49,985 nt of DNA from Scenedesmus sp. ARA3 (taxonomy: Eukaryota; Chlorophyta; Chlorophyceae; Sphaeropleales; Scenedesmaceae). The notes under the pieces were generated by a model. The model saw only the letters and a program-made list of their open reading frames with translations. It searched no databases and was not told the origin of the DNA. Location: the NCBI GenBank assembly GCA_004335835.1, contig RWJK01001642.1:7313-57297 (forward strand). Direction: 5' to 3'. Positions 32,131 to 43,087 of this stretch are shown here, one piece after another. Numbering within the stretch: the stretch's first letter is position 1; the number at the start of each line of letters is the position of its first letter. A program made the translations under genes and the position numbers.

Positions 32131-35100
32131 GCGGCATCATGCAGCATGCTGCACAACAAATCAGCAGGGCAGCAAGCATTGTCAGATGATGGCCAGAGTC
32201 ATGAGGTTACCCAGCTCAGTGCCAGATGCATCATGCAGCATGCTGCGCAGTGAAGCAGCACAACAGCATGGCAGCAGAGGCAGACGGTTAGGAACACACG
32301 CATGCTGCACAGTGAAGCAGCAAAACAGCACGGCAGAAGAGGCAGACGGTTAGGGATACTACTGTGCTGGGAAGTGCTGGGAGGAGCTTGTGCTGCAGTA
32401 CTGCCCGTGGCATCATGCAGCATGCTGCACAGCAAAGCAGCACAACAGCACGGCCGCAATCAGCAGGTGGTCAGGGGCAGGGGCAGTAGGAGCAGCCTAT
32501 ACTGAAACGTTCTGCCAGCGACGTCGCACAGCGTATATGCAGCGGCCAGCAGCAGAGTCCCAGGCTACCTGTTGCAACTGATGTGCTCACACACCTCTAA
32601 GGAGCGCACTCCTTCGGCAGGTGGCTGTGGGTGCGGGCCGACAGCAAGTATGCGCTGCCTGGCATAGCCATCAGCATGCATTCAGCAGCAAACACAACCA
32701 CCATCGTATGTCGCACTGCATCCAGAGTGCCTGACAGCAAGCCTGGTCACGCCACTCACTGGAACAGAGGGTTGAGGAAGGCGTCATGCTGGTGCTTGTC
32801 CAGCAGTGATGTGAAGAACAAGTTAACGCCCACACTGAAGAAGGGGAACAGCAGCACCTTGGGCGTGCGCAGCAGCTGCACAAGTAACACATGCAGCAGC
32901 ATCAAGAGTCAGGGACAGTGCGGTGGGTTTGCTGGTAGACAACGGAGCAAGTGTGTGTGTAGTGTGTGATGATTGTGTAGAGCAGCCACAGCTGTTCACG
33001 ACTGTAACACACTTGCTGGTGTGGTGAAGGTAGCAGCACAGCTTCCGCCTGGCTCGCCATGCCAGGGGCATGCTGTCTGCATGCACAACACTGCATTGGC
33101 TGGCAGGATGCTCCACCAAGTCACTGTATATGCCGATAGCCTTGCCACGCGCCACACCCACTGCAACCATGTCACAGTGAACCTGCGAGATTTCTAAAAG
33201 CCACGTTTGTGGCATGTGCAAACCCTGACATCCCACTTTCTAGTTTTGTGTCACCGGCTGCTTGGCCGTCTTACCTGCCAGAAGCGGTAGGTGAGCGCAA
33301 CAAAGATGGCGCTCATCTCAATGTAGATGGGCACCTTTGTGTCGATCTGTGCAGCAGCTAGGCCATACAGCGCCACAGTCAGTGCTGGAACTGCCAGCAA
33401 AAAGGTGTCTGCTGCATTACCCAAGTTGAAGCCTGCGGCAGGTGCTGCTGCTGGGGTGCTGCTGGTAGCAGGTGGCTGTGGTGTAGCTGCTGCTTTGGGT
33501 GCCTCCAGAAAAGCTGTTGAGGGAGTTACAGCGTCGCTGCCTGCAGGAGCAGAAAGAGGTGTGCAGGCATAACACATTTGTGAGGTTGGTAGTTGTGAGC
33601 AGGGAATCATAACCTGTCTGCAGTTGGCGGCATTGAACACAAAGGGAGAGGGCAAGCTGGAAAACAAACAACTTATTTCATACTGCGTAGCCTGAAGATG
33701 CGGCCGCACTGTTGTGCTGATGACAGGGCAAGGCGCTGCCTCAGGACCTTGCCCCGTTTCTGTCACTGCTGATGCTGATGCTGCCCACGCACCTGCATTG
33801 AGCCGCAGGCCGAATGCCCATGCGCTGAGGCCGCTGCAGAGGAAGAAATAGAAGCCCATGTTGAGGATGTTGTACTCCTCCTTGTAGTACCAGTCCTGCT
33901 CGATGTGCCAGCCAATCTCAGACATGATCGCGACCTGCAGGCACAGCAGTGGTGGCAGCGGGAGAATGGTCAGCAGGCAGGCAGTTGGCGCACGTGCACA
34001 GTTGCTGCAACATACTTTGCAGCTAGCGGTGTGCATGGTTTAGGGCTGTTGGATGCTGCAAATGCGCTCACGCTGCCATCCAGGTGATGTGCAGCAATGC
34101 AGTTGGATTTGCAGATGACCAGAGACGCATCATGTTGCTGGTAGCTGCTACCGCAGCAGGCATGCCTTTGCACAAAGCGTGTGGCCATGATGGGGCTCAG
34201 CACGTCAGTACCACCACGGAACAGCAATTACTACTACTATGTTAGTGATTACTGTTAGTAACAGTACTACTGTTAGTAACAGGTAACAAACAGTGAAGCT
34301 CACCATGATAAGGCTCAGGCCCAGCAGCACCACGAAGGGGCTGCGCGCCCTGTCTGCATGCAGCTGCTCGACCTTGTCGTAGAACACGTACATGGTGCCA
34401 GGCACCAGCAGGAAGGTGAACAGGTGCGTGCCAATCAGCAGCGCTGCAAGCAGCAGCAGCGGCAGTGGCAGCGGCGGCGGCAACATGCATGGCTCGTACA
34501 AGCCGAAGATGCATGAAGTTGGCGGCACTAATGACCCTTTGCTGCAATCCACATTGGGTGCAGGCAGCAGGCAGGTGCCAACCTCATGTCTGCAGCAGCA
34601 GAGCTTGCATCACGCGACTGATTGCGCTGGTGAGTGAGCGATGGATTTCGGGTCGGGCAGCTGCTCACCTTTCATGACGTCGCTGATCTGGCTGCAGTCG
34701 CCGGTAACGAAGCAGCTGGTGCTGCTGAAGCCGTTTATGTACATGGCCACAGCAGCAGCACCCACGGCAGTGCCTGCGCTGATGCCGAGGGCCTTTTTGA
34801 AGCCATCCCAGGTTGGCTGATGCTGCGGCAGCTTGCTGTTTGAATTTGAATTCGAGTTTGTGCTGGTATCCTGCGGCACGCAGTGGCAGCAGTTGCAGCA
34901 GCAGGTGTGGTTATGTGCAGGCAAAACGAACGGTTGCAGGTGACAAATGATTAGTGTATTGCCCAAGAGTTTAATGCAGCAGCTGTCAGCACGGCCTGGC
35001 GCAGCTTTAGAGCAAAATTTGGTCACACCACATTGAAGCACTGCCAGCACTGCTGGTGACCAGCACCCGGTGACCCACTCACCAAGGCATCCGTGTTGAC

Positions 35101-35292
35101 AGCACGGGCCTTCAAGGCTTCGAAATGGCGCTTCACGGCCTCGAAGGGTTCTTTGCTGCTGCGCTGAAGGCCAGCACTCTGACTACGTTGGGCTGCACGT
35201 GGCAGGCAAGAACCCCACCGGTGTCGCGAACTTGAGTTGCAGCCAACAGACGCCAGGACTGAAGACTTCGAAGCGTTCTGTGCAAGAAACAT
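32028..35292 (-). CDS. Plastid-type multi-pass membrane protein, family not recognised
   Basis: Seven exons (35292-35083, 34870-34669, 34443-34304, 33934-33793, 33540-33275, 32875-32760, 32148-32028) close a frame of 398 residues. Residues 1-60 are rich in Ser, Arg and Ala with almost no acid (MFLAQNASKSSVLAS start), like a chloroplast transit peptide. About seven hydrophobic segments follow: near 97-117 (GISAGTAVGAAAVAMYI), 138-155, 171-184, 206-225 (NMGFYFFLCSGLSAWAFGL), 280-300, 305-318 with 328-345, and 370-385 (GIFIIAVLTYTSPLLA). A conserved-looking polar stretch, MSEIGWHIEQDWYYKEEYN, precedes the fourth. No catalytic motif is evident and no family is claimed. It is transcribed divergently from the hydrolase-membrane fusion gene, which also starts with a transit-like peptide. 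The C-terminal exon is duplicated downstream. Confidence 0.7.
32190..32460. repeat. Decoy copies of the terminal-exon acceptor in intron 6 of the membrane-protein gene
   Basis: The start of exon 7 (CAGCATGCTGC on the + strand, coding HMLHDA with its acceptor) recurs near 32235, 32300 and 32415. Each is linked to an AAGCAGCA.AACAGCAYGG segment. The copy at 32200-32245 also retains GCTGAGCTGGG-type exon sequence. Confidence 0.75.
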
Positions 35293-35865
35293 AATGTTTT
35301 AACCGGGCGAAAACCGGGAGTTAAGCAGCAGGCTAGCAATGAGATGAGTATGTCCACTGGTGTGACAGCTGAGCTACGAGCAAGGAGACAGCGTGTGTCT
35401 GTGGGCCCTCTGATGGTTTTTGCTGCGCAACTTGTGACCGGAAATGCAGCTATGTACCGCAGCACAGCTGGTTGCAGCACCATCAAATGACAGTGTGAGA
35501 GGAATAGTGGGCTTAAGCGGCTTAAAAAATGTACTCACCGGGAAGGCCACTTAAACGTGCTACATCGTATAAGCTTCATCAACTTTCAGCGTCTCAAACA
35601 CGAGTCTGATCATAAACCTTCAGTGCCAAACATAGCAGACAGCATACCAGCTTCCCGTTCTCCTTCAGCAGCAGCGAAACTACACAACATATATTTTACA
35701 CGTACAAGTAAGTGGAAGTGTTGTACAATGTGCGTGCCTAGCACAGCGCCGCGCTCCGGGCACGCAAACGTGCAGCACGCTGGTCATGTGAACCCACTGT
35801 GAACTCTGGCAATTGCTGCCGGCACCTCACGCGCTGCTGTACTCGACATCCTTTTGCCTTGCAGG
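35293..35865. other. Divergent promoter region between two plastid-type membrane genes
   Basis: 573 bases between two start codons facing away from each other. A splice-acceptor-like CCTTGCAG immediately precedes the ATG at 35866, so the + strand gene may have a 5' UTR intron. No repeats or other coding region were seen. Confidence 0.5.
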
Positions 35866-38143
35866 ATGATCGCACAGCAGCAGCTGAGGTGCACACGCAG
35901 TGCTGTTGGTCTCACCGGCGGGTCACCTGCCAGGGTGCCTGCAGCAGGTGCATGCAAGCCCAGGACCTGCTTCGTGAGGAGAGCAGTAGTAGGTGCTGGT
36001 TTGCTGTCGTCTGACGAGGGGTACATCAAGCCAGATGCTACAGTGCCCCTGCCAGACTTGAAGGGGGTGAGTTGGAAGCTGGCTGCACACACATGGCACC
36101 GGTGCCAAAAGCGATGCAGCTGCTGTTGGGCAACAAGAACATATGTGGTGCTTGCATACAACCATTAATGTAACAGAAGTCATGCTAGTTTTTGATAATC
36201 CACTTGCATGAACTCCCTGGCACGGTATGCTTGGCACTACTGCCCGCACCACAAACTCTTGAATGCACACTGCTGGCAGGACGCACACCATGCAACCCCA
36301 CCCTCACACCCACCCCCTCGACCTCTTTAACAATGCCACTGCCACACTGCTTAAAGACCAGCCACAACTTGTGTGCCTCTGCTCATGCAGACATAAAGGG
36401 CCTGTTGACTCCCCTAACTCCCTGTCACACCCCTTGGGGCGGAGGGGTAAATGGTGGAAGTTAGTGATTCTGCTTGCACAGCTGTGTTGTACGTGGTCTG
36501 AAAGGGCCAAAGCAACACAGTGAAATTTTAGTTTTTTTACCTTCTGGTACCTCCCAACTTCCACGAAAATAGGCTGTCCCACTGACTTTTACCTCCTAAC
36601 TTCCCTTTGAAAGCCTGTTCCCTGGGATTCAAGGGAAGTTAGGGAATCAGCTAGCTTCCCTAAATCCCTGGCTGCACTCATGTCTCCTTGCACGTGCCTT
36701 GCCACTAAATCCCACAAGCTCCCAACTTCCCCTGTTTCGGCCTCGGCCACTGAACTTTAACTCCCAACTTCCACTGATTTCCCACCCCTTTTTGAATTGA
36801 GATTTTAGAGGAAGTTAATATACACACAGCCTTGTGACGCTTCTTACGATATTTCTGCCGTTTTACATTCACTAACTTCCACCGTTTACCCCTCTGCCCC
36901 AAGGGGTGTGACAGGGAGTTAGGGGAGTCAACGGGCCCTTCAGACATACCTCAACAACAAGGCAGCCCAGCAGCTGGGCCCTCCCCACGCAACCGTCTGC
37001 AGTACACTATCAACCGTGACAGACTTATGTCATTTTATTGATGCGGCTACCACACCTGCTGCCTCTTGCAGACGTACCTCACCGACAAGGCAGCCCAGGA
37101 GCTCAGTCCAGTCATCAGCCAGGCACCCCCAAGGCAGGCCCTCGTAGACATCTACTACCCTGCTGCTGCAGTAGCAGGCGGCAGTAAGCCCACTGGAGCC
37201 GTCATCTTTGCGCATGCCTTTGTGCAGCCCAGCTACAGCTACCCTGCTGTGATCAAGCAGCTGCAGAGTGCCGGCTATGTGGTGGTGGCTCCCACCACAG
37301 ATGTGTTTGACATCATCGGGCGCGACGTGGGCCTGAAGTTTGACCAGAAGCGCGCAGATGTGAAGATGCAGTCAACGCTGCAGGTGCGCGCCTGACCAAC
37401 AGGGGACTTACAGACAGGCCATGCTTGTGGTTGAGCCGTTGACTTGACTTCTATAATTTTGACGAAAAGTGCAGCATTCTGGCACTGTTGCTGCCTGTGT
37501 TGCCAAGGATGCAATGCCTGCACGCTCTCTCTGTCAGAAAGTGCTGCTTGTCATTGCACAGCACAGACAACGGAGCTGGTCATTTGCGTGAGTCACAGTT
37601 GCAACTTGCCTGTATTGCATACTCATTACACCGCTGCCGCTGCTGCTGCTGCTGCTGCTGCTCCCGCAGTCTGCGCTGATCATTGACATCCTGCGCACGC
37701 ACCAGATGCTGCAAGAGGACGTGCGCTTTGCTGCCGTACAGGAGGTGGTGTTCATGGGCCACAGCCTGGGCGGCGCCTGCTCCATCATCGCAGCAGCAAA
37801 AGTGCAGGTGAGGCAATTGGGCGCAAAGTGATGAGTCTGCTGTACATGAGTGAGTGATTCTGGGCGGCGCCGGCTCCATCCTCGCAGCAGCAACAGTGCA
37901 GGTGGAGACCTCACCTGCGGGGTGCGAGAGTAACTGCCTGTACCTTCTGAGGCAGAGGCAGCAAAGAAAGCTGTGTGCCTGCAGACGCTGCTGCCACAGC
38001 TCAAGGTGTTGCATGCAACCCCGCAGCGTCTGCAGATGTCAGCCGCTCCTGTGTGTCCTGCAACAGCTCTGCATCTGCTTGTGCCGCTTCGGCGGCCTGG
38101 GCTGCCGCTGCCAGTGCTGCTGCCGACCTGCCAACCGCTGCAC

Positions 38144-38212
<69 letters not shown>

Positions 38213-39030
38213 AGTCCGACAAGATCCGCGGCGTGGCTGTCATGTCACCTGAGGTCAGGGAGATGCAGAAGACGCCGGTCAATGATGACATCTGTGAGTG
38301 CCCTTGCTGACTCAGCACCTCTGTGACAGTGCAGTTTATGGTTTTGCAGGCACACCATGCTGCCAGACGAGCAAGTATGCGTATCTGCATATGGCTTGTG
38401 CAGCTGCATTGCTCTCTGCCTGTAACATTGACCACAAGGCAGCATATGCTGCATGGCTTGTGGCAGCTTGCTCAATTCATGCTGTTTGCTGAACATATGT
38501 GTGCATGCCTGCTGTCACAACTGCCTGCAGGGCTGCTGAACGGCGATGCTCATAGCCTGAGGCTGCTTTCCAAGCCTTGCTGTCGCATGTGAAAGAGGCT
38601 TGCTGAACAATGGTGTGCCTGTGTGTTATCGCCTGCAGGGCTGCTGAATGGAGATGCTGACAGCCTGAGGGCTGCCATGGAGTTCTTCAAGCACGAGTTC
38701 CCAGCAGACACGCCGCTGGCACTCATCAGCAGCAAGCGTGACAGCATTGCGCGGCCGGAGGACCTGAAGAGGCTGTTTGTGGTGGCCACAGAGGCGCGGC
38801 AGGTGAGACATGCACATGATTGAGGCGGCTGCGCCTTGTATCACTATGGTAGTCCGCACTGCTAGTGTGCAGCTTGAGAAAGATGCCATGACCTCTGGTA
38901 TAAGACCCCATGCAGTTGTACGTGCATGAAGACAGCAATGTTTGGCCTGCTGCATAAACAAAGCACACTTAGTGGCATGCATGGAGCCAAAGCCAACCAC
39001 AAACTCCTGCGTCATAGTCAACCCTCATCT

Positions 39031-39128
<98 letters not shown>

Positions 39129-41369
39129 AGGGTGAGGACGTAGCCCTGTTCTCCATTGACGGCAACCACTTCGGCTACGAGAACGAGCTGGACTTGCCGA
39201 ACAGAATCAACTTTGATGGAACAATAGTCAAGCTGGGCCCACTCAGCTTTGGCCTGGGCTGGGCTGACAAGCCCTTCCAGGGCCTGGTCAACGCGGTCAA
39301 CAAGTCAATCGTCCCGGTATTCGAATGGCTGCAGTACAAGGCTTACTTCCTCTCTCGCATCCTGGTGGGTGTCGTGTTGTTGCAACAGCAACAGTACTGC
39401 TGTTCGTGTGTTTAGGTCTGGACATGAGACGGGTGCATGAAAACACAAACCGTCAATAAGTCAAAAAGTAACTCTCTTCATATGTGGTTTGGCTCTGATC
39501 GTGCCCTGGAAAATTCTCCGAAAGAGTAGGCCCGCCAAAGTTTGTGCCTTGTCGTGGACTCGTCGATCGCCCCTCCTTTCTGTAGATTATGTCTCTAAAT
39601 ACCAGACTGTGTGGTTATCAATAACTTCGGCACATGAGTTGTACGAAGTGCGTGCATGGAGCAGCAGTGGTGCCTCCTCTGCACCATCGCCCTCGACAGG
39701 TAGGTAGCTGTGCTTTCAGCATACACTGGGGTCATCTTGCAATGCTTATATTCAGCAGCGAGAAGCATCTCGTCAGCAGCACGGCTGAGTGCATCAGCAT
39801 CAGCTACAACTGCCTGAGCAGCTTGCCTTGTCCTGACATGTGCCTGTTGTTGTCGCTGTTGCTGCTGCGCAGGGCAACAGCCCCCTGCAGGAGCCAGAGA
39901 ACCTGCAGGTGCTCAGCCTGGCCCTGGACAAGATCTACGCACGACAGGTGGGCAGAAAACATGACTTGTTGTAATAGCTCAGCCACTGCTCCCAGTACTG
40001 AGTCACTGCATGCGCTGGCATGCTGCCAACGGGCTTGCAGTTGTGCTGGCTGGCTACTTGTGCGCGCCAGCAATCTTGCATGCTTCTTGACCATATGTGT
40101 GTTTGCATATCACACGCGCTGCCCTACCACCCTTCTACTCATGCTGCACTTTGCCTGACAGCGAACTCTGCTCTTGGTGTCTTTGTTGCAGGCGCTGGCA
40201 ACAGTTGTGCTAGATGGAAGCATCGCGCTGCAGACGCAGCCAACCCCTCAGGAGGTGGCCCGCGTGCTGAAAACTGAGCCGGCTGACAACACCACACCCC
40301 AGTCCTGGCTCAACGCGCTGCTGGGCACCTACGCCGGCCTGCAGCTGCTCAACAGCTTTGTGGCCTTCAACCTGCTGCAGGAGTCATACGGTGCGTGGGT
40401 ACCGCACGTGTGTACATGGGACACACAATCGTTCTGCGCATGCATGTGCACAAACCACATCACACTGGTGGTTTCGTTGTTTTCAAAGGCAGTTGCGCTG
40501 TTGAAGAGATTATGCCTCCGCCTGCATTAGGCCGCTTCTTTGTCAGCATGGCCAGTAGACACTGTTGATTCCATTGTCACGTGTCCAGCTGCTGCACTGC
40601 GCAGTGCATGCACGTGCATGGCGCCATATGTGCCGATGCAGAGGGGACAGCTCAAACACTGTGGCAGCTCCCTGTGAGGTTCAGTATCCTCGGCCAACCT
40701 TCACACTTTACGGCATCTGCCACACATGCTGCAGGCGGCTTTGAGACGCGGCTGGGCCTGGTGATCCTGGCCTCCCTCAGCTTCAACCTCTTCTACGAAA
40801 ACTCGCTGCTGGTGGCCGGCCGCAGCATCGGCGGCAGCAGCAGCAGCGGCATGCAGCTGCTGCAGGAGCTGAGCAAGTGGCGCTTCCTGGCACACTCTGG
40901 CGCACCACTTGCACTCATTGCCGGACTCAACATGGCTGGCAGGGCGGGTGTGGAGTGGGCTGCAAACCCTTACTGGGAGGGTGTAATCGGGCTGCTGATT
41001 CTGGCGGTGGTGGGTGTGTCGAGCGTGCGCAACAGCTTCTTTTTGGAGATCACTCCGGTGTGGAACCGCGGCATCCTGCGGTTCTCATATGCTCCTGGAG
41101 CCGCAGACTTCACCAAGATCATCCCGGTGATTGTAACGACGTTAGTTCTTGTCATTTTGGGCTGGCAGTCGTACCAGCGGGATGCTGAGCTGCTGCCGTT
41201 CTTTGTCGGGCCACTGGTTGCGTTTGTATTTAATGCGCTGCCTGCATCAAAGGATGGCGAAACGGGCAACAAGCTGCCGCCGCAGTTTGTGCTGGGCAAT
41301 GGTGGTGAGGTGGCGCTGTTTGCGGGGATGGTGGCAACAGAGGTGCTGCTGCACATGCAGGGCAAGTAA
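35866..41369 (+). CDS. Alpha/beta hydrolase fused to a multi-pass membrane domain
   Basis: Nine exons (35866-36066, 37072-37383, 37670-37807, 38215-38293, 38639-38802, 39131-39364, 39873-39947, 40192-40390, 40735-41369) close a frame of 678 residues. Residues 1-50 are a likely plastid transit peptide. Residues about 70-315 form an alpha/beta hydrolase of the chlorophyllase/dienelactone-hydrolase type: YYPAAA.. then GAVIFAHAF.. and GYVVVAPTTD, the nucleophile elbow GHSLGG (Ser203), Asp278 in SSKRDSIARPEDL and His311 in DGNHFGYEN. These give a complete candidate triad. Residues about 440-678 contain six or seven hydrophobic segments (GLVILASLSFNLFYENSLLV, GLLILAVVGVSSV, IIPVIVTTLVLVILGW, LLPFFVGPLVAFVFNAL, EVALFAGMVATEVLLHM). 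The substrate is unknown; a lipid or pigment ester at the thylakoid or envelope is a guess. Introns 1, 3 and 4 contain decoy exon edges, and intron 1 holds a transposable element. Confidence 0.8.
36396..36940. mobile_element. Non-autonomous inverted-repeat element (MITE), 545 bp
   Basis: Terminal inverted repeats of 71 bases (36396-36466 and 36870-36940) differ at only about three positions. The left end reads AAGGGCCTGTTGACTCCCC and the right end, reversed, AAGGGCCCGTTGACTCCCC. The flanks carry an 8-bp direct repeat, CAGACATA, at 36388-36395 and 36941-36948. An 8-bp duplication fits hAT-type insertion, although the termini do not start with the usual CA. The interior is rich in AACTTCC-type words and has a further hairpin, with no coding capacity. 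It sits in intron 1 of the hydrolase gene. Confidence 0.9.
36941..37115. repeat. Duplicate of the exon 2 5' edge in intron 1 of the hydrolase gene
   Basis: CAG|ACATACCTCAACAACAAGG at 36941 matches the authentic CAG|ACGTACCTCACCGACAAGG whose exon starts at 37072, 128 bases later. The match runs for about 40 bases (coding TYL.DKAAQ.L) and then diverges. The decoy acceptor CAG is now part of the MITE's right target-site duplication. Confidence 0.92.
37769..37907. repeat. Duplicate of the exon 3 3' edge (nucleophile-elbow exon) in intron 3
   Basis: The end of exon 3, GGCGGCGCCTGCTCCATC up to GTGCAG|GT at 37808, recurs at 37862-37903 with few changes (GGCGGCGCCGGCTCCATC.. GTGCAG|GT). It sits immediately downstream in the intron. 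The decoy keeps the donor. Confidence 0.9.
38143..38214. repeat. (CTG)n run leading into the exon 4 acceptor of the hydrolase gene
   Basis: About 23 CTG units with two TTG interruptions, ending directly in CTGCAG at 38209-38214, the acceptor of exon 4. Confidence 0.9.
38528..38675. repeat. Duplicate of the exon 5 5' edge in intron 4 of the hydrolase gene
   Basis: CTGCAG|GGCTGCTGAA plus about 30 further bases starts at 38531 and again at the authentic 38639, 108 bases apart. The decoy encodes LLNGDA.SLRL and then diverges. Confidence 0.92.
39035..39124. repeat. (CTG)30 microsatellite abutting the exon 6 acceptor
   Basis: Thirty uninterrupted CTG units, followed by TTGCAG|GG at 39125-39132. 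It supplies the whole 3' end of intron 5 of the hydrolase gene. Confidence 0.95.
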
Positions 41370-42659
41370 GTGAATTTGATTCAATAATTTGAATGGCAGC
41401 TGCGCTGTGCTGGGGCGTGTGGTGACTACTTGACACGGGTGGGTTCGCTGAAGCGTTTGAGTGCTCGCATTGAAATGACGGTCCACATGTATCTTTACGG
41501 TGTGTACACATGTGCGCTGCTGGGTCTGGATCTCCAGACTTAAGGTGGGGTTTACTACGAGTGCTGTGAAGGAAAGAGGGAGTTCTTCCGCTTGGGCAGT
41601 GAGTGCATCTGCGCGTCAAGTGTACAGCAACAGGTGTGCCAAATAGTGTGAAGAGGTGATGGGTCCTGCGATTGGTCATCAATTGTGCCGTGTCGTACCC
41701 ATGCTTTTTCGATTGACGGCATGTGCAGCAGGCAATTGTGTTGCTGACAAGCAGCATCAGCAGCATGTCAAGCAGCAGCAGCACCGTTGATGTCAGCACA
41801 TGTGCATCCTCTAATCAGGGTGGCGCTGCAAAGTGCTTCTGTGTCTTCTGCATTCTTGAGTTGACAGCGCAGGTGCACTTTGTACGTATCATCCAATGCA
41901 TGCTGCGCACATTCGTGATTTAACGTGGCAGATGTGTTGTTTTGTAGATAAACCTGTGTCAGCAGTGATTATCATCGGTCATCAACATCTGCACATAGTT
42001 CTGTAGCGCTGTTGCATTTGGCTGCAGTGCGTGTGTGCTCATGTTCACACGCTCGGCCATCACAACATCACCATTAAGCAGAAAATACATTAGCCCCAGG
42101 ATCTTTTGGCTTTGATGTCAAGAACACATGTGTGATGCCCAATTGGCGGGCCAGATGTCGTGGTGACGACGTGCTGTTGTTCAGTGGTGGATTTGCTGAA
42201 CCTGCAGCTGGCCAGCTGCAGCCATGGCTGTGCAGGGTGATGTACAGGTTGCAGCTGCAACCCAGTACCGTGCTGCCCTACACAGTTGTTATCAAGATTA
42301 AGATTGTTGCAGCCAGAGTTGATGGTCTAATTGAGTGTAAGATTGCATGAGCTGTATCTGGGGAGGATTGTCGCGGTTGTGCTGCTGGCGTTGCCTTCTC
42401 CAAGGGTTGACAACTGCGCGTGCCAACAGGTGCTTGTTTTAATGGCACTTCGGCTTAGCTCATAGTTGGCCTCCTTGCTGCTTGGTTCTGGCAAGCAATG
42501 CATGTAACATATTGTTAGTCACTTTACTTATCCGCAACAAGGCGATGCTGCAAGTCCTCGTGATAACCAATACAACACGTGTTATGTAACCAATTCTGAG
42601 CTGTGGCTGCATCAGCCAAGCCTGCCGCCACTCATGCATTGCCCACACTACTGCAGCGC
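41370..42659. other. Convergent intergenic region (3' UTRs)
   Basis: The first + strand TGTAA after the hydrolase stop is at 42336-42340, so most of this is probably its 3' UTR. No gene-like frame is supported. No minus-strand TGTAA was found close to the DUF4470 stop at 42660. Confidence 0.45.
42336..42340 (+). terminator. Candidate TGTAA poly(A) signal of the hydrolase gene
   Basis: First + strand TGTAA after the stop at 41369, about 970 bases downstream. Further TGTAA words lie at 42503 and 42585. Confidence 0.35.
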
Positions 42660-43048
42660 TCAGCGTGCGCCACTCGAGCGTGTCGCTACGCGTACAACCA
42701 GTAGCCCTGTCGCCCTGCTCATCTTGGTTGCTGCTGGCTGGCCTTCCTCCACACCCTGCGGCAGCTGCACTGAAAACTGCCCGTCCATCAATGCAGTCGG
42801 CGCTGCTCCTCCTGCTGCTGCTCCGCCGTCACTCCCATGCTGCTGCTTGGTGCTCTTCTTCTTGTTGTTGGCTGGCGCCTTTGACAGTGTGACAATCAGC
42901 AGGCTTCCTGACACGGACAGGTTCACCGCTGCGTCAGCATGAATCGCCGCTGGCGCTAGCAGCTCCACAAGCACCTGCCCAGCTCCTGGCTCTGCATGCA
43001 CAGCTGATTGCCAGCCACCACTGCTGCTGCTGCTGCTGCTGCTGCTGC

Positions 43049-43087
<39 letters not shown>

